Shown in pieces: positions 15,474 through 24,349 of a DNA stretch of 36,593 nucleotides (positions within the stretch are counted from its first letter, which is position 1; every line of letters starts with the position of its first letter). The notes below the pieces were generated by a model. The model ran no database searches, was not told where the DNA came from, and saw only the letters and a list, made by a program, of their open reading frames with translations. A program made the position numbers and the translations under genes. The DNA comes from Synergistaceae bacterium (GTDB taxonomy: Bacteria; Synergistota; Synergistia; Synergistales; Synergistaceae). The stretch is from contig JAAZCN010000220.1 of NCBI GenBank assembly GCA_012513245.1, forward strand, positions 1 through 36,593. The letters are read 5' to 3'.

Positions 15474-17312
15474 ATGGAAAAAATCATAGGGATCGACTTT
15501 GGTACCACGAACAGCTGTGTAGCAGTAAAAGAGGGAGATAATGTAACAGTTATCCCAAACCCCGAGGGTGGACGGACCACTCCGTCAGTAGTTGCCTTCA
15601 CTAAAGACGGCAATGAAAGACTGGTTGGACAGCTTGCAAAAAGGCAGGCAATAGTCAACCCCGAACGCACCATAATATCGATAAAGAGAGAAATGGGCAG
15701 CGATCACAAGGTAACTATCGATGGTCAGAAGTACACTCCTCAGCAGATATCATCAATGATACTGCAAAAGCTTAAGAGGGACGCTGAAGAATATTTGGGA
15801 ACGACTGTTAAAAAAGCAGTTATCACATGTCCTGCATATTTTACAGATGCCCAGAGACAGGCCACAAAAGATGCAGGAACTATTGCAGGACTTGAGGTCC
15901 TGAGAGTAATAAATGAACCTACCGCAGCATGTCTGGCTTATGGTGTCGACAAGGAAGGTGACCATAAAATTATGGTTTACGACCTGGGAGGCGGAACCTT
16001 TGACGTTTCTATCCTTGACGTTGGTGAAGGAGTTTTTGAAGTTCTTTCAACTTCCGGAGACAACAGGCTTGGCGGGGACGACTGGGATTCAAAGATCGTC
16101 GACTGGATGGCAGAAGAATTTAAAAAGACGGATGGAGTAGACTTGAGGAAAGACAAAATGGCAGTACAGCGCATTCGTGAAGCTGCTGAAAAAGCCAAAG
16201 TGGAACTTTCGTCGATGGCAGAGACCTCTATCTCACTGCCCTTTGTAACAGCAGACCAGAACGGACCCAAGCACCTTGAGATGACCCTGACAAGGGCGAA
16301 ATTTGAAGAACTGACGAGGGATCTGCTTGACAGAACAGTACAGCCTGTACGCACCGCTCTAAAAGATGCAGGTCTGCAGCCGTCCGACGTCGACAAGATA
16401 CTTCTTGTCGGAGGCTCGACACGTATGCCCATGGTCCAGCGCAAAGTCAAAGAGCTGCTAAACAAAGAACCTACAAAAGGGATCAATCCGGATGAATGCG
16501 TAGCAGTCGGAGCAGCTATCCAGGGAGCAATACTTTCCGGAGAGCACAAGGGCATAGTCCTTGTAGACGTAACGCCTCTCTCTCTGGGACTTGAGACTCT
16601 TGGCGGAGTATTTACCAAGATCATAGAGAAAAACAGCGCCATCCCTGTCTCCAAGAGCCAGGTATTCACGACGGCTGCCGATAACCAACCTCAGGTCGAG
16701 ATACATGTCCTTCAAGGAGAAAGAGCCATGGCAGGTGACAACGTTTCGCTTGGAAGATTTTTCCTTGACGGCATAGCTCCTTCCCGAAGGGGTATCCCTC
16801 AAATAGAGGTGACTTTTGACATCGACGCAAACGGTATAGTCAACGTGTCTGCGAAGGACAATGCTACAGGTAAAGTGCAGAATATTACCATACAGTCCTC
16901 CAGGCTTACCGAGGAAGAGATAAAAAAAATGCGCCACGATGCCGAGATGAACGAGGGGGAAGACAAGAAAAAGAAAGAGCTTGTTGAAGCCCGTAACGAG
17001 GGAGACAGTGCCGCATACAATGCTGAAAATTCCCTTAAGGAGCTTGGCGACGACGTTACATCTGAAGAAAAAACAGTTGTTGACGAAAAGATCAAAGCGC
17101 TGAGAGATCTTCTGACAAGCGAAGATGCGTCGGCGATAAAATCTGCCATTGAAGCTCTTATGAACGCGATGCACCCGATCTCACAGAAAGCATATGCAAA
17201 AGCTCAGACAGCACAGGAAGGTCCGGCGGATACGCAGGAAAATACCGACAATGTAGACTCAAACGACGGAACTACTGTAGATGCCGAGTTCCATGAAGAT
17301 GACAGTAAATAA
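15474..17312 (+). CDS. dnaK: Chaperone protein DnaK (Hsp70)
   Basis: This ATP-dependent Hsp70 folds and protects proteins with DnaJ and GrpE. The 612-residue protein shows IDFGTTNS (7-14), INEPTAA (146-152), DLGGGTFD (170-177), [11 protein letters not shown] and the interdomain linker [16 protein letters not shown], followed by the substrate-binding domain and a helical lid. It ends in an acidic tail with EFHEDDSK rather than the classic EEVKD. Between IKREMG and QKYTPQQIS the segment is short: the roughly 24-residue insert of proteobacterial DnaK is absent, as in Firmicutes. AGGGAGG precedes the ATG by about 8 bases. Confidence 0.98.
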   Translation: MEKIIGIDFGTTNSCVAVKEGDNVTVIPNPEGGRTTPSVVAFTKDGNERLVGQLAKRQAIVNPERTIISIKREMGSDHKVTIDGQKYTPQQISSMILQKLKRDAEEYLGTTVKKAVITCPAYFTDAQRQATKDAGTIAGLEVLRVINEPTAACLAYGVDKEGDHKIMVYDLGGGTFDVSILDVGEGVFEVLSTSGDNRLGGDDWDSKIVDWMAEEFKKTDGVDLRKDKMAVQRIREAAEKAKVELSSMAETSISLPFVTADQNGPKHLEMTLTRAKFEELTRDLLDRTVQPVRTALKDAGLQPSDVDKILLVGGSTRMPMVQRKVKELLNKEPTKGINPDECVAVGAAIQGAILSGEHKGIVLVDVTPLSLGLETLGGVFTKIIEKNSAIPVSKSQVFTTAADNQPQVEIHVLQGERAMAGDNVSLGRFFLDGIAPSRRGIPQIEVTFDIDANGIVNVSAKDNATGKVQNITIQSSRLTEEEIKKMRHDAEMNEGEDKKKKELVEARNEGDSAAYNAENSLKELGDDVTSEEKTVVDEKIKALRDLLTSEDASAIKSAIEALMNAMHPISQKAYAKAQTAQEGPADTQENTDNVDSNDGTTVDAEFHEDDSK

Positions 17313-17329
17313 CGCGAGGTGAGGCGCTG

Positions 17330-18460
17330 ATGGCTGCTCCCGGTAAAAAAGACTATTACGAAATATTGGGTGTTGGACGGGGAGCCTCGGCCGACGAAAT
17401 AAAGAAAGCATATCGTAAGCTTACCCGGAAATATCATCCTGACGCAAACCCGGGAAATACTGAGGCAGAGAAAAAGTACAAAGAGATAAATGAGGCTAAC
17501 GAAGCCCTCAGCGATCCCCAGAAAAGGTCTCAGTACGATCAGTTTGGATATGTGGGCGACATGCCGCCCGGAGGCGGCTTCGATGGTACCGGTTTCGGAG
17601 GAGCAGATTTTGGTGACCTCTTCGGAGATCTCTTTGGAAGAGCTTCTGCGGGATCCGGCAGGCGCTCTGCTGATCCAAACGCCCCGCGCAGGGGCAATGA
17701 TCTTGAATACACCATGCAGATCTCTCTTGAGGATGCATTCAGGGGCGTCACCAAAAAGATCGAGGTCCCGCGTCTTGAGACATGTCCTCACTGCAAAGGA
17801 AACGGAGCGGAACCCGGCACTAAGATCGAAACATGCCCAACATGCGGTGGACGCGGACAGGTGCAGCAGACCGTCAACACACCTTTTGGACAGATGGCTC
17901 AGGTCACTGCCTGTCCGACCTGTAATGGCAAAGGCAAAATAATAAAGACGCCCTGCAGGGAATGCAGAGGACAGGGACGTGTGCGAAAACAGCATTCCGT
18001 TGATGTGAAGATCCCTGCCGGAATAGACACCGGAATAAGACTCAGGGTCTCCAGCCAGGGAGAAGCAGGTATCAACGGAGGACCTTCGGGGGATCTCTTT
18101 CTCCTCATCGAGGTAAAACCCGACAGGAGGTTCCAGCGCAAGGGCGACGACCTGAATACGGCCGTCGATATACAGTATCCTCAGGCGGCATTGGGATGCG
18201 AAGTTAAAATTGAGACTTTTGACGGTTTTGAGACTTTGGATATCCCTGCCGGTACACAGCCCGGATCAAAACTTCGCATAAAGGGCAGAGGAATGCCCCG
18301 TATGCGCGGAAAGGGCAGCGGCGACATGAATATCCTTGTAAGGGTCGGTATAAGCAAAAACCCATCTGTAAAGGAAAGGGAACTGCTGGAACAGATCGCA
18401 AAAGAAATGAAGGTAACTGTAAAGAACAAAGATGGATCCTCTAATAAGATCAAGCGATAA
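17330..18460 (+). CDS. dnaJ: Chaperone protein DnaJ (Hsp40, type I)
   Basis: DnaJ stimulates the DnaK ATPase and delivers substrate. The 376-residue protein has a J domain with HPD at 36-38. A Gly/Phe-rich region (about 78-115) follows, then four CxxCxGxG-type zinc repeats: [24 protein letters not shown] and CRECRGQG. The C-terminal substrate-binding domains complete it, so all elements of a full type I DnaJ are present. It is 17 bases downstream of dnaK with GAGGTGAGG before the ATG. A strong terminator ends the operon. Confidence 0.97.
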   Translation: MAAPGKKDYYEILGVGRGASADEIKKAYRKLTRKYHPDANPGNTEAEKKYKEINEANEALSDPQKRSQYDQFGYVGDMPPGGGFDGTGFGGADFGDLFGDLFGRASAGSGRRSADPNAPRRGNDLEYTMQISLEDAFRGVTKKIEVPRLETCPHCKGNGAEPGTKIETCPTCGGRGQVQQTVNTPFGQMAQVTACPTCNGKGKIIKTPCRECRGQGRVRKQHSVDVKIPAGIDTGIRLRVSSQGEAGINGGPSGDLFLLIEVKPDRRFQRKGDDLNTAVDIQYPQAALGCEVKIETFDGFETLDIPAGTQPGSKLRIKGRGMPRMRGKGSGDMNILVRVGISKNPSVKERELLEQIAKEMKVTVKNKDGSSNKIKR

Positions 18461-18490
18461 GAATAAATTAAATTCAGAGCATTACACAAT

Positions 18491-18530
18491 AAAACCGGCC
18501 TTTCTGTTTTCAGAAAGGCCGGTTTTGTCT
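18491..18530 (+). terminator. Intrinsic terminator of the dnaK operon
   Basis: A perfect 16-pair stem has arms 18491-18506 and 18511-18526, a TTTT loop, and a T-rich end running into GTCTTTAT. Confidence 0.92.
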
Positions 18531-18610
18531 TTATAAGAATTTACTAACAATTTTGTCTTTACATATCCAATTATGGATTATAGAATAATCAAAGCTAATT
18601 AATTACTTTC

Positions 18611-18637
18611 TTGGTATTTTTCCCATTCTTGTATTAT
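18611..18637 (+). promoter_or_regulatory. Possible promoter of the first liv operon
   Basis: TTGGTA (18611-18616) and TATTAT (18632-18637) are separated by only 15 bases. The -10 is good and the spacing poor. A second TA-rich element (TATAAC at 18646-18651) has no partner. The region from 18531 to 18747 contains no gene. Confidence 0.35.
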
Positions 18638-18656
18638 CATAGCTGTATAACTGACT

Positions 18657-18664
18657 GGAGGTGA
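18657..18664 (+). promoter_or_regulatory. Orphan Shine-Dalgarno sequence in the livJ1 leader
   Basis: GGAGGTGA matches the anti-Shine-Dalgarno perfectly, but no ATG, GTG or TTG lies at a usable distance downstream. It is about 84 bases before the real livJ start and may bind ribosomes to protect the messenger. Confidence 0.45.
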
Positions 18665-18747
18665 GGCACGAGCAGTAAGTTCTGGAATCACTCGGCAATT
18701 CTGTTTGTATCCGAAATATTTCCACAACATTATTGGAGGTGCGTATA

Positions 18748-19899
18748 TTGAAGAAGATCCTTACAGTTATGACAGTTATTATTATTCTTTGCGCCGCAGG
18801 TACGGCATTCGCAGCAGATCCTATCAAAGTTGGATATCTGGCAGCCCTTACAGGCGACTACGCCGCATATGGAACTACAGAAGTCAACATGGCTAAAATG
18901 GTAGTCGGCGATGTAAACGCCAAAGGCGGAGTTCTCGGCCGTCAGCTCGAACTTGTAATATATGATACAAAGACACGCAACGAAGACGCGGTCAACGCTG
19001 TCCGCCGCATGATCGAAAGTGACAAAGTTGTTGCTATCATTGGAGCTAACTCAAGCGGTATCAACATTGCAACAGCGCCGATCGTCGACAAGGGGAAGAC
19101 TCCTCAGATATCAACTGTCGGGACTAACCCGCTCGTTACGGTGGACAGCAAGGGCAAAGTCCGCCCCTATTCCTTCCGTATCTGCTTCACAGACCCCTAT
19201 CAGGGAGCACTTGCTGCAGAGCTTGCAATGACCACCCTTAATAAGGACAAAGCTGCTGTCCTTTACAACGTAGGTTCTGACTATGCTCATGGACTCAGAG
19301 AGTTTTTTGTGAAAAACTACACCGGTCTGAAGGGCAAAATTGTAGCAGACGAAGGTTATCGTGAAACAGACGTTGACTTCCGTGCACAGCTGACAAAGGT
19401 AAAGGGTTCAGGCGCCAACGTACTATTCCTGCCTGGAATGGGCAAGGATATGGCCCTGATCATCAAACAGGCAAAAGAGCTTGGTCTTAGCGATGTCGTA
19501 ATAATCGGCGGTGACGGATACGGTGAGTTTATGAACGAGATCGCCGGAGATGCGATGAAGGGCACCTACTGGGTCAACCATACATACCTTGAAGATCCCA
19601 TCATGGCCCCTATTTTTGCCCGTTACAAGAAAGTATATAAAGATGATTGTAAGGAATTTGTAAACGGTACAATGGCATATGACGCTACATACTGGCTAGT
19701 AGACGCTATCAAGCGTGCCGGTAAGGCAGAAGGTCCTGCGATCGCAAAAGCGCTTGAATCGACAAAAGGCCTCAAGCTCAACCATGCAACACTGACTATC
19801 AATCCCAAGGACCACAACCCGCTCAACAAAGCAGGCGTAATCCTTAAGGTCGGCGATGATCTTAAGGCTGCATTCTTCAGGAAAGTAGAGCCCAAATAA
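18748..19899 (+). CDS. livJ: Branched-chain amino acid ABC transporter, periplasmic binding protein (copy 1)
   Basis: The 383-residue protein has a clear signal peptide (basic MKK, hydrophobic core, AGTAFA before ADPIKVG). A type 1 periplasmic-binding fold follows, with the start IKVGYLAALTGDYAAYG, the VIGANSSG-like segment AIIGANSSGIN and a hinge region PYSFRICFTDPYQG. This is the LivJ/LivK family, which delivers leucine, isoleucine, valine or other hydrophobic amino acids; exact ligand unknown. TTG 18748 is the start: GGAGGT (18735-18740) is 7 bases upstream and the signal peptide then has the normal shape. It heads livJHMGF and is separated from livH by a strong hairpin. Confidence 0.92.
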   Translation: MKKILTVMTVIIILCAAGTAFAADPIKVGYLAALTGDYAAYGTTEVNMAKMVVGDVNAKGGVLGRQLELVIYDTKTRNEDAVNAVRRMIESDKVVAIIGANSSGINIATAPIVDKGKTPQISTVGTNPLVTVDSKGKVRPYSFRICFTDPYQGALAAELAMTTLNKDKAAVLYNVGSDYAHGLREFFVKNYTGLKGKIVADEGYRETDVDFRAQLTKVKGSGANVLFLPGMGKDMALIIKQAKELGLSDVVIIGGDGYGEFMNEIAGDAMKGTYWVNHTYLEDPIMAPIFARYKKVYKDDCKEFVNGTMAYDATYWLVDAIKRAGKAEGPAIAKALESTKGLKLNHATLTINPKDHNPLNKAGVILKVGDDLKAAFFRKVEPK

Positions 19900-19921
19900 T
19901 TTAACTTGATGCTATTCCATG

Positions 19922-19951
19922 CGGGCTTGGGGAATATATTCCTCAAGCCCG
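19922..19951 (+). repeat. Stable hairpin between livJ1 and livH1
   Basis: Two 14-base arms (19922-19935 and 19938-19951) pair with a single G-T wobble and almost no loop. No T tract follows, so it is more likely a transcript stabiliser or partial attenuator than a full terminator. Confidence 0.7.
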
Positions 19952-20014
19952 TTCAGGCCCACATGACAGGTTCTGAAAACTGGTCAAGAACCAGAGAGAC
20001 AGAGGTGTTTTAAA

Positions 20015-20896
20015 TTGGACATGGTAATCCAGCAAGTCATTAACGGCCTTTCTCTTGGGTCAGTGTACGCCTTGATTGCGGTTGGTTACTCATTAGTTTA
20101 TTCTGTCCTTCTTTTTTCTAATTTTGCGCATGGAGGTTTTCTGGTTATTGGAGGTTATATATGCTATTTCGCCTTAAAGGGTGCGGGGATGAACATCTGG
20201 ACAGCCTCTTTCGTTGCGTTGATCGGCGCCGGAGTTTCGGCTGTGATAGTTGAACGTCTTGCATACAAACCGATCCGCGAACGTACCCCTATTACCCTTT
20301 ACATGCTTATTGCTTCAATGGGTATGAGTATAGTTATCGAGAATATTTTCGTAGTTACCGTAGGTGGACGCTTCAGAGCACTTCCTCCGGTAATTCCGAC
20401 GCAGCCTGTAAATTTCTTTGGACTTGCAACTACGAGCGCTTTTGACCTCCTCTCGCTGGTTACAGCGATAGTTTTTCTTGTAGGCCTTCAGCTCTTCCTT
20501 TCAAAAACGAAATGGGGGCTGGCTATCAGGGCGGCTTCTTATAATCTCAGGATCGCCGGGCTCATGGGCGTCAATGTCAACAGACTGATCTCCATAGTCT
20601 TTTTCGTGGCCGGACTCCTTGCCGGAGTAGGGGGCATCTTTTTATCTGTCAGATATACACTCTATCCACAGCTTGGAATGATCACCACAAAGGCATTTGT
20701 TGCGGCCGTAATCGGAGGACTGGGTTCTCTTCCGGGCGCTGTTGTAGGAAGCCTCATCCTTGGTCTTGCAGAGATGCTGACTGCAGGTTTTATATCCAGT
20801 CAGTTCAGAGATCTGGTCGTATTCGGCCTCCTTATCGTCACCCTCATTATCCGTCCCACGGGACTTTTTGGAAAATCCGTGGGCGAGAAAGTGTAG
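20015..20896 (+). CDS. livH: Branched-chain amino acid ABC transporter permease LivH (copy 1)
   Basis: The 293-residue integral membrane protein has about eight hydrophobic segments. It carries LivH hallmarks: QQVINGLSLGSVYALIAVGY at the N-terminus, FAHGGFLVIGGY, YKPIRERTP, and KAFVAAVIGGLGSLPGA near the C-terminus, the EAA-like contact with the ATPases. TTG 20015, 7 bases after AGAGGTG, is the best start; ATG 20021 is possible. With LivM it forms the membrane channel. It lies downstream of the livJ-livH hairpin, so its expression is probably lower than that of livJ. Confidence 0.93.
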   Translation: MDMVIQQVINGLSLGSVYALIAVGYSLVYSVLLFSNFAHGGFLVIGGYICYFALKGAGMNIWTASFVALIGAGVSAVIVERLAYKPIRERTPITLYMLIASMGMSIVIENIFVVTVGGRFRALPPVIPTQPVNFFGLATTSAFDLLSLVTAIVFLVGLQLFLSKTKWGLAIRAASYNLRIAGLMGVNVNRLISIVFFVAGLLAGVGGIFLSVRYTLYPQLGMITTKAFVAAVIGGLGSLPGAVVGSLILGLAEMLTAGFISSQFRDLVVFGLLIVTLIIRPTGLFGKSVGEKV

Positions 20897-20905
20897 GGAT
20901 CTGAA

Positions 20906-21790
20906 ATGGATGGTTACACAACCGGCATAATCACTCTGCTTGCCATCAATTGTATAGCCGCTCTGGGAGTCTCTCTCTTTACCGGTTTTACGGGAATCTT
21001 CACACTAGGACATGCCGGTTACATGGCGATAGGCGCATATACCGCAGGAATTCTTACTGTACAGTATGAATTTAACTTTATTGGAGCAATAATCGCGGGT
21101 GGTATTTTAGCGATGGTCTTTGCCTATCTGATAGGTATACCGACCCTTAAACTTGTAGGTGACTATTATACGATTGCCTCCCTGGGGCTGGGAGAAGCAA
21201 TAAGACTGGTCATCGAAAACTGGGAAAGCGTGACCAGAGGAGCAAGGGGTTATCCAGGTATAGAGAACTATTCTACTATGCCTGTGGCTCTGACTTTCTT
21301 GGTGGTAATGGCTATAGGGATGTTCTTCCTTATAAACAGCAGCTTCGGAAGGGCTTTCAAGGCTTGCAGAGATGATTATGTTGCTGCTTCCCTGCTTGGT
21401 TTCAACACCGCAAGGTTCAGGGTCTTCAGTCTTGCCATTTCAGGTTTTTACTGCGGTGTTTCAGGCGCATTGCTCGCCGGATTCATGTCCTTTATACAGC
21501 CGGTCATGTTTGACATGGCAAAATCAACGGAACTTGTCTCTATAGTTGTATTTGGCGGACTCGGTTCAATGAGCGGATGTCTTATAGGAACTACCATACT
21601 AACCTTGGTGACTGAGATTTTCAGGCCAATATCGCAGTACCGCATGCTCGTTTACGGACTTGTCCTGGTGCTGGTCATGGTACTGAGGCCGGAGGGTATC
21701 ATGGGTACCAACGAACTTACGAAAGGCTACATAAAAAGCATTCTCTCCCGCAGGAAGAAGATACCTGCTGAGGACGGAGGTGTGCACTGA
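20906..21790 (+). CDS. livM: Branched-chain amino acid ABC transporter permease LivM (copy 1)
   Basis: This second permease has 294 residues. Recognisable features are GVSLFTGFTGIFTLGHAGYMAIGAY, the long hydrophilic loop with LKLVGDYYTIASLGLGEAIR, FKACRDDYVAASLLG, and VFGGLGSMSGCLIG. It is about 54 residues shorter than copy 2 in this window, because it lacks an N-terminal membrane segment and an insert after the second one. It starts 9 bases after livH and its stop overlaps the livG start by one base. Confidence 0.92.
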   Translation: MDGYTTGIITLLAINCIAALGVSLFTGFTGIFTLGHAGYMAIGAYTAGILTVQYEFNFIGAIIAGGILAMVFAYLIGIPTLKLVGDYYTIASLGLGEAIRLVIENWESVTRGARGYPGIENYSTMPVALTFLVVMAIGMFFLINSSFGRAFKACRDDYVAASLLGFNTARFRVFSLAISGFYCGVSGALLAGFMSFIQPVMFDMAKSTELVSIVVFGGLGSMSGCLIGTTILTLVTEIFRPISQYRMLVYGLVLVLVMVLRPEGIMGTNELTKGYIKSILSRRKKIPAEDGGVH

Positions 21791-22557
21791 TGTCTGTGAT
21801 CCTTGAACTAAAAGATGTAAATAAGTCTTTCGGGGGAGTTCAGGCTGTTCAGGACATGTCTTTAGTCATCGAGACAGGTGAACTGGCGGGCCTTATAGGA
21901 CCCAACGGTGCAGGCAAGACGACCATATTTAATCTTGTCACAGGTGTATACGACGTAACGAGCGGAGAGATAGAATTCAAGGGGAAAAATATAAACAGAC
22001 TTAAGACTTATGAGGTCATCAGTCTGGGTGTAGCAAGAACGTTCCAGAACCTCAGGCTTTTCGCCGCATCCTCTGTACTTGATAACGTCATGACTGCGGC
22101 ACAGCAGCATTATAAATACAGCTTCTTTGAGGCTGTCAGCCACTTGGGACGCTGGAAAAGCATGGAAAAAGCGACGAGGGAAGAGAGCATGGAACTTCTT
22201 GAGAGGGTTGGTCTGGCTGATCGTGCAAACCAGGCAGCAGGGAACCTTCCATACGGACTTCAAAGGCGTCTGGAAATAGCAAGAGCTATCTCTCTTAGAC
22301 CGGATCTGTTGCTTCTGGATGAGCCTGCCGCAGGAATGAACGCTGAGGAAGTTGAGCAGCTCAATGAACTGATCAAGCTGGTACACAGCGATTTCAAGCT
22401 TACTATACTGCTTATCGAACATCACATGGATATGGTCATGGAGATATGTCCTCATATTATATGCATGAACTTTGGAGCAAAAATTGCTGAAGGTTCTCCG
22501 GATGAAATACAGAGTCACCCGGAAGTTCTCAAAGCCTATCTGGGAGAGGAGGAATAG
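21790..22557 (+). CDS. livG: Branched-chain amino acid ABC transporter ATPase LivG (copy 1)
   Basis: The 255-residue cytoplasmic ATPase has Walker A GPNGAGKT at 37-44, the LivG-type signature LPYGLQRRLEIARAI in place of LSGGQ, Walker B LLLLDEPAAGMN and the H-loop in LLIEHHMDMV. ARTFQNLRLF is characteristic of LivG. The start ATG overlaps the livM stop codon (TGATG), indicating coupling. It pairs with LivF to power import. Confidence 0.95.
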   Translation: MSVILELKDVNKSFGGVQAVQDMSLVIETGELAGLIGPNGAGKTTIFNLVTGVYDVTSGEIEFKGKNINRLKTYEVISLGVARTFQNLRLFAASSVLDNVMTAAQQHYKYSFFEAVSHLGRWKSMEKATREESMELLERVGLADRANQAAGNLPYGLQRRLEIARAISLRPDLLLLDEPAAGMNAEEVEQLNELIKLVHSDFKLTILLIEHHMDMVMEICPHIICMNFGAKIAEGSPDEIQSHPEVLKAYLGEEE

Positions 22558-22561
22558 GACA

Positions 22562-23293
22562 ATGGAAGATAAAAGACCTATCCTCTCAGTAAAAAATCTG
22601 TCTGTAAATTACGGAGCCATTCAGGCTCTTAAGGGGATCGACCTCGATGTCTATCCTGGTGAGATAGTGGCAGTAATCGGAGCGAACGGTGCAGGAAAAT
22701 CTACAATGATGAGTGCAATAATGGGAGATGTCCCCAGAGCAGGCGGAGACATACTGCTTGATGGGAAATCTCTGCCATCAAAGAGTTTCCAGGTCGTTAC
22801 AGCGGGAATAAGCCTTTCCCCGGAGGGAAGAAAAGTATTTGCCCCGCTGACGGTGTATGAAAACCTTCAGATGGGAGCATTCCCTCTTAAAGACCGCAGC
22901 CTGGTTTCAGAACAGCTAAAAAAGGTATATCATCTCTTCCCGCGGCTTGAAGAGAGAGAGAACCAATATGCGGGTACGCTGTCGGGCGGAGAGCAGCAGA
23001 TGCTGGCCATCGGAAGAGCGCTCATGGCCATGCCGAGGGTACTGCTTCTTGACGAACCCTCGCTGGGGCTTGCACCCATAATAATTACTGAGATATTCAA
23101 AGAACTTACGGAAGTTAACCAACTGCTTGGAATGACCATCCTGATAGTTGAACAGAATGCAAGAAAGGCGCTCCTGCTTTCCAACAGGGCATATGTTCTG
23201 CAGACAGGCAAGATCGTTATGGAGGGAGATTCAAAGGAACTCCTCCATGATCCTGAAATTGAGGAAGCGTATCTGGGAGGAAAGAAAAAATAA
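22562..23293 (+). CDS. livF: Branched-chain amino acid ABC transporter ATPase LivF (copy 1)
   Basis: The 243-residue ATPase has Walker A GANGAGKS at 40-47, signature LSGGEQQMLAIGRAL, Walker B VLLLDEPSLGLAP and the glutamine/histidine loop near LIVEQNARKAL. The motif SPEGRKVFAPLTVYENL is typical of LivF. ATG 22562 is preceded by GAGGAGG; an in-frame upstream start at 22472 would overlap livG extensively and has no site. It is the last gene of the operon, followed by a terminator. Confidence 0.95.
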   Translation: MEDKRPILSVKNLSVNYGAIQALKGIDLDVYPGEIVAVIGANGAGKSTMMSAIMGDVPRAGGDILLDGKSLPSKSFQVVTAGISLSPEGRKVFAPLTVYENLQMGAFPLKDRSLVSEQLKKVYHLFPRLEERENQYAGTLSGGEQQMLAIGRALMAMPRVLLLDEPSLGLAPIIITEIFKELTEVNQLLGMTILIVEQNARKALLLSNRAYVLQTGKIVMEGDSKELLHDPEIEEAYLGGKKK

Positions 23294-23329
23294 ACCTTAT
23301 GGATTTTTAGTTTGGGTCTCGGAAAAAAT

Positions 23330-23380
23330 CAGGGGAGGATCCTGTTCCTTTTTTGGAATTAAGGATCCTCCCCTGTTTAT
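23330..23380 (+). terminator. Intrinsic terminator of liv operon 1
   Basis: Perfect 13-base arms (23330-23342 and 23363-23375) enclose a loop that itself contains a TTCC/GGAA mini-hairpin. A short T-rich tail follows. Confidence 0.75.
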
Positions 23381-23417
23381 TACTTCGATCACACTGTCTT
23401 ATTCTATCGAATGTCTG

Positions 23418-23447
23418 TTGTTACCGATGGTCCTAATGGAGTACAAT
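23418..23447 (+). promoter_or_regulatory. Putative promoter of prmA-rsmE-mtaB
   Basis: TTGTTA (23418-23423) and TACAAT (23442-23447) are 18 bases apart, with a predicted start near 23454 and the ribosome site AAAGGAG at 23461. Confidence 0.55.
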
Positions 23448-23476
23448 AAAGTGCGCCTTGAAAGGAGATGGGTTTA

Positions 23477-24349
23477 ATGGAAAAAAATAACAGCTACTGG
23501 TGGTATATAACTTTATCAGCTGATGACGGGCAAGAGGAAATACTTTTTTCTATAGCTGACATTTCAGGGAGCATCGGTACTGAGCTCCAGGAACTTCCTT
23601 CAGGAGGCATCAGGTTAAGGGCATACTACAGAAGCAGTGAAAACCTGCACTTTTATAAAGCAAAACTTCTTTATGCCATGAAGGAATGGAACAATATCAA
23701 AATAGATGATTTCGGGAAAATAGAAAACCAGCCGTGGAATGTTGCTGCAGAGGAGGCTTTTCCTCCGCTGCCTGTAGGAAAATCTATGGTGGTGCTTGCA
23801 CCCTGGCATAAGGGAACTGAGCCCAAAGGACTCATTCCTCTTTACATAAATCCCGGGAGCGCTTTTGGAACGGGTTATCACGAGAGCACCCAGATAGTTC
23901 TTGAGCTGATGGAACATTTTGTAAAGCCCGGGATGACAACGGCCGATATTGGCACCGGCTCCGGAATACTAACGATATGCGCAGTAAAATTAGGCGCAGA
24001 AAAATCTTATGCACGTGACATAGATCCGGCTGTACTGGAAGAGGTCAATAAAAATTTCGAACTGAACGGATTGGATCCTGCAAAGATCGATCTCGCAACA
24101 GGAGATCTCCTTAATGGTTTCAAACATAGGGTAGATTTGCTGACAGCAAATATTCTTCTTGAACCCCTTACAACGATGGTTGGCCAAGTGCCAAAAGTAA
24201 TCGGAAGAGAGGGCATGGCTATTTTTTCCGGAATGCTGCTTACAGAGAGAGACAGTTTTATCGAGGCTTTGGAAAAAGCAAGAATGGTCATAGTCAAGGA
24301 GCATACGAAGGGAGACTGGTGGGGTGTCGCTGCCAAGGCTGCGTCTTGA
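23477..24349 (+). CDS. prmA: Ribosomal protein L11 methyltransferase PrmA
   Basis: PrmA trimethylates ribosomal protein L11 using SAM. The 290-residue protein has a divergent N-terminal substrate-recognition domain (about 1-110) and a Rossmann methyltransferase domain. The latter has GSAFGTGYHESTQ, the SAM motif ADIGTGSGILTI, the acidic motif RDIDPAV, and TANILLEPL in the position of the family's NPxY-like motif. ATG 23477 has AAAGGAG 9 bases upstream; the ATG at 23468 touches that site and is unlikely. It overlaps rsmE by 26 bases. Confidence 0.95.
   Translation: MEKNNSYWWYITLSADDGQEEILFSIADISGSIGTELQELPSGGIRLRAYYRSSENLHFYKAKLLYAMKEWNNIKIDDFGKIENQPWNVAAEEAFPPLPVGKSMVVLAPWHKGTEPKGLIPLYINPGSAFGTGYHESTQIVLELMEHFVKPGMTTADIGTGSGILTICAVKLGAEKSYARDIDPAVLEEVNKNFELNGLDPAKIDLATGDLLNGFKHRVDLLTANILLEPLTTMVGQVPKVIGREGMAIFSGMLLTERDSFIEALEKARMVIVKEHTKGDWWGVAAKAAS

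Noticed and set aside
15977..17174. Long minus-strand ORFs (230 and 238 codons) opposite dnaK
   Set aside because: They mirror the codon pattern of dnaK on the other strand and show no signal of their own.
17204..17995. Minus-strand ORF of 263 codons opposite the dnaK-dnaJ junction
   Set aside because: It covers two well-established genes and has no recognisable domain or ribosome site.
18661..18678. Five-codon reading frame GTG..TAA in the livJ1 leader as a leader peptide
   Set aside because: The GTG directly touches the Shine-Dalgarno sequence with no spacer, so it is unlikely to be translated.
21862..22518. Minus-strand ORF of 218 codons opposite livG1
   Set aside because: It is an antisense shadow of a conserved ATPase gene.
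22472..22561. Longer livF1 starting inside livG1
   Set aside because: It overlaps livG by about 90 bases without a ribosome site, while ATG 22562 has GAGGAGG.
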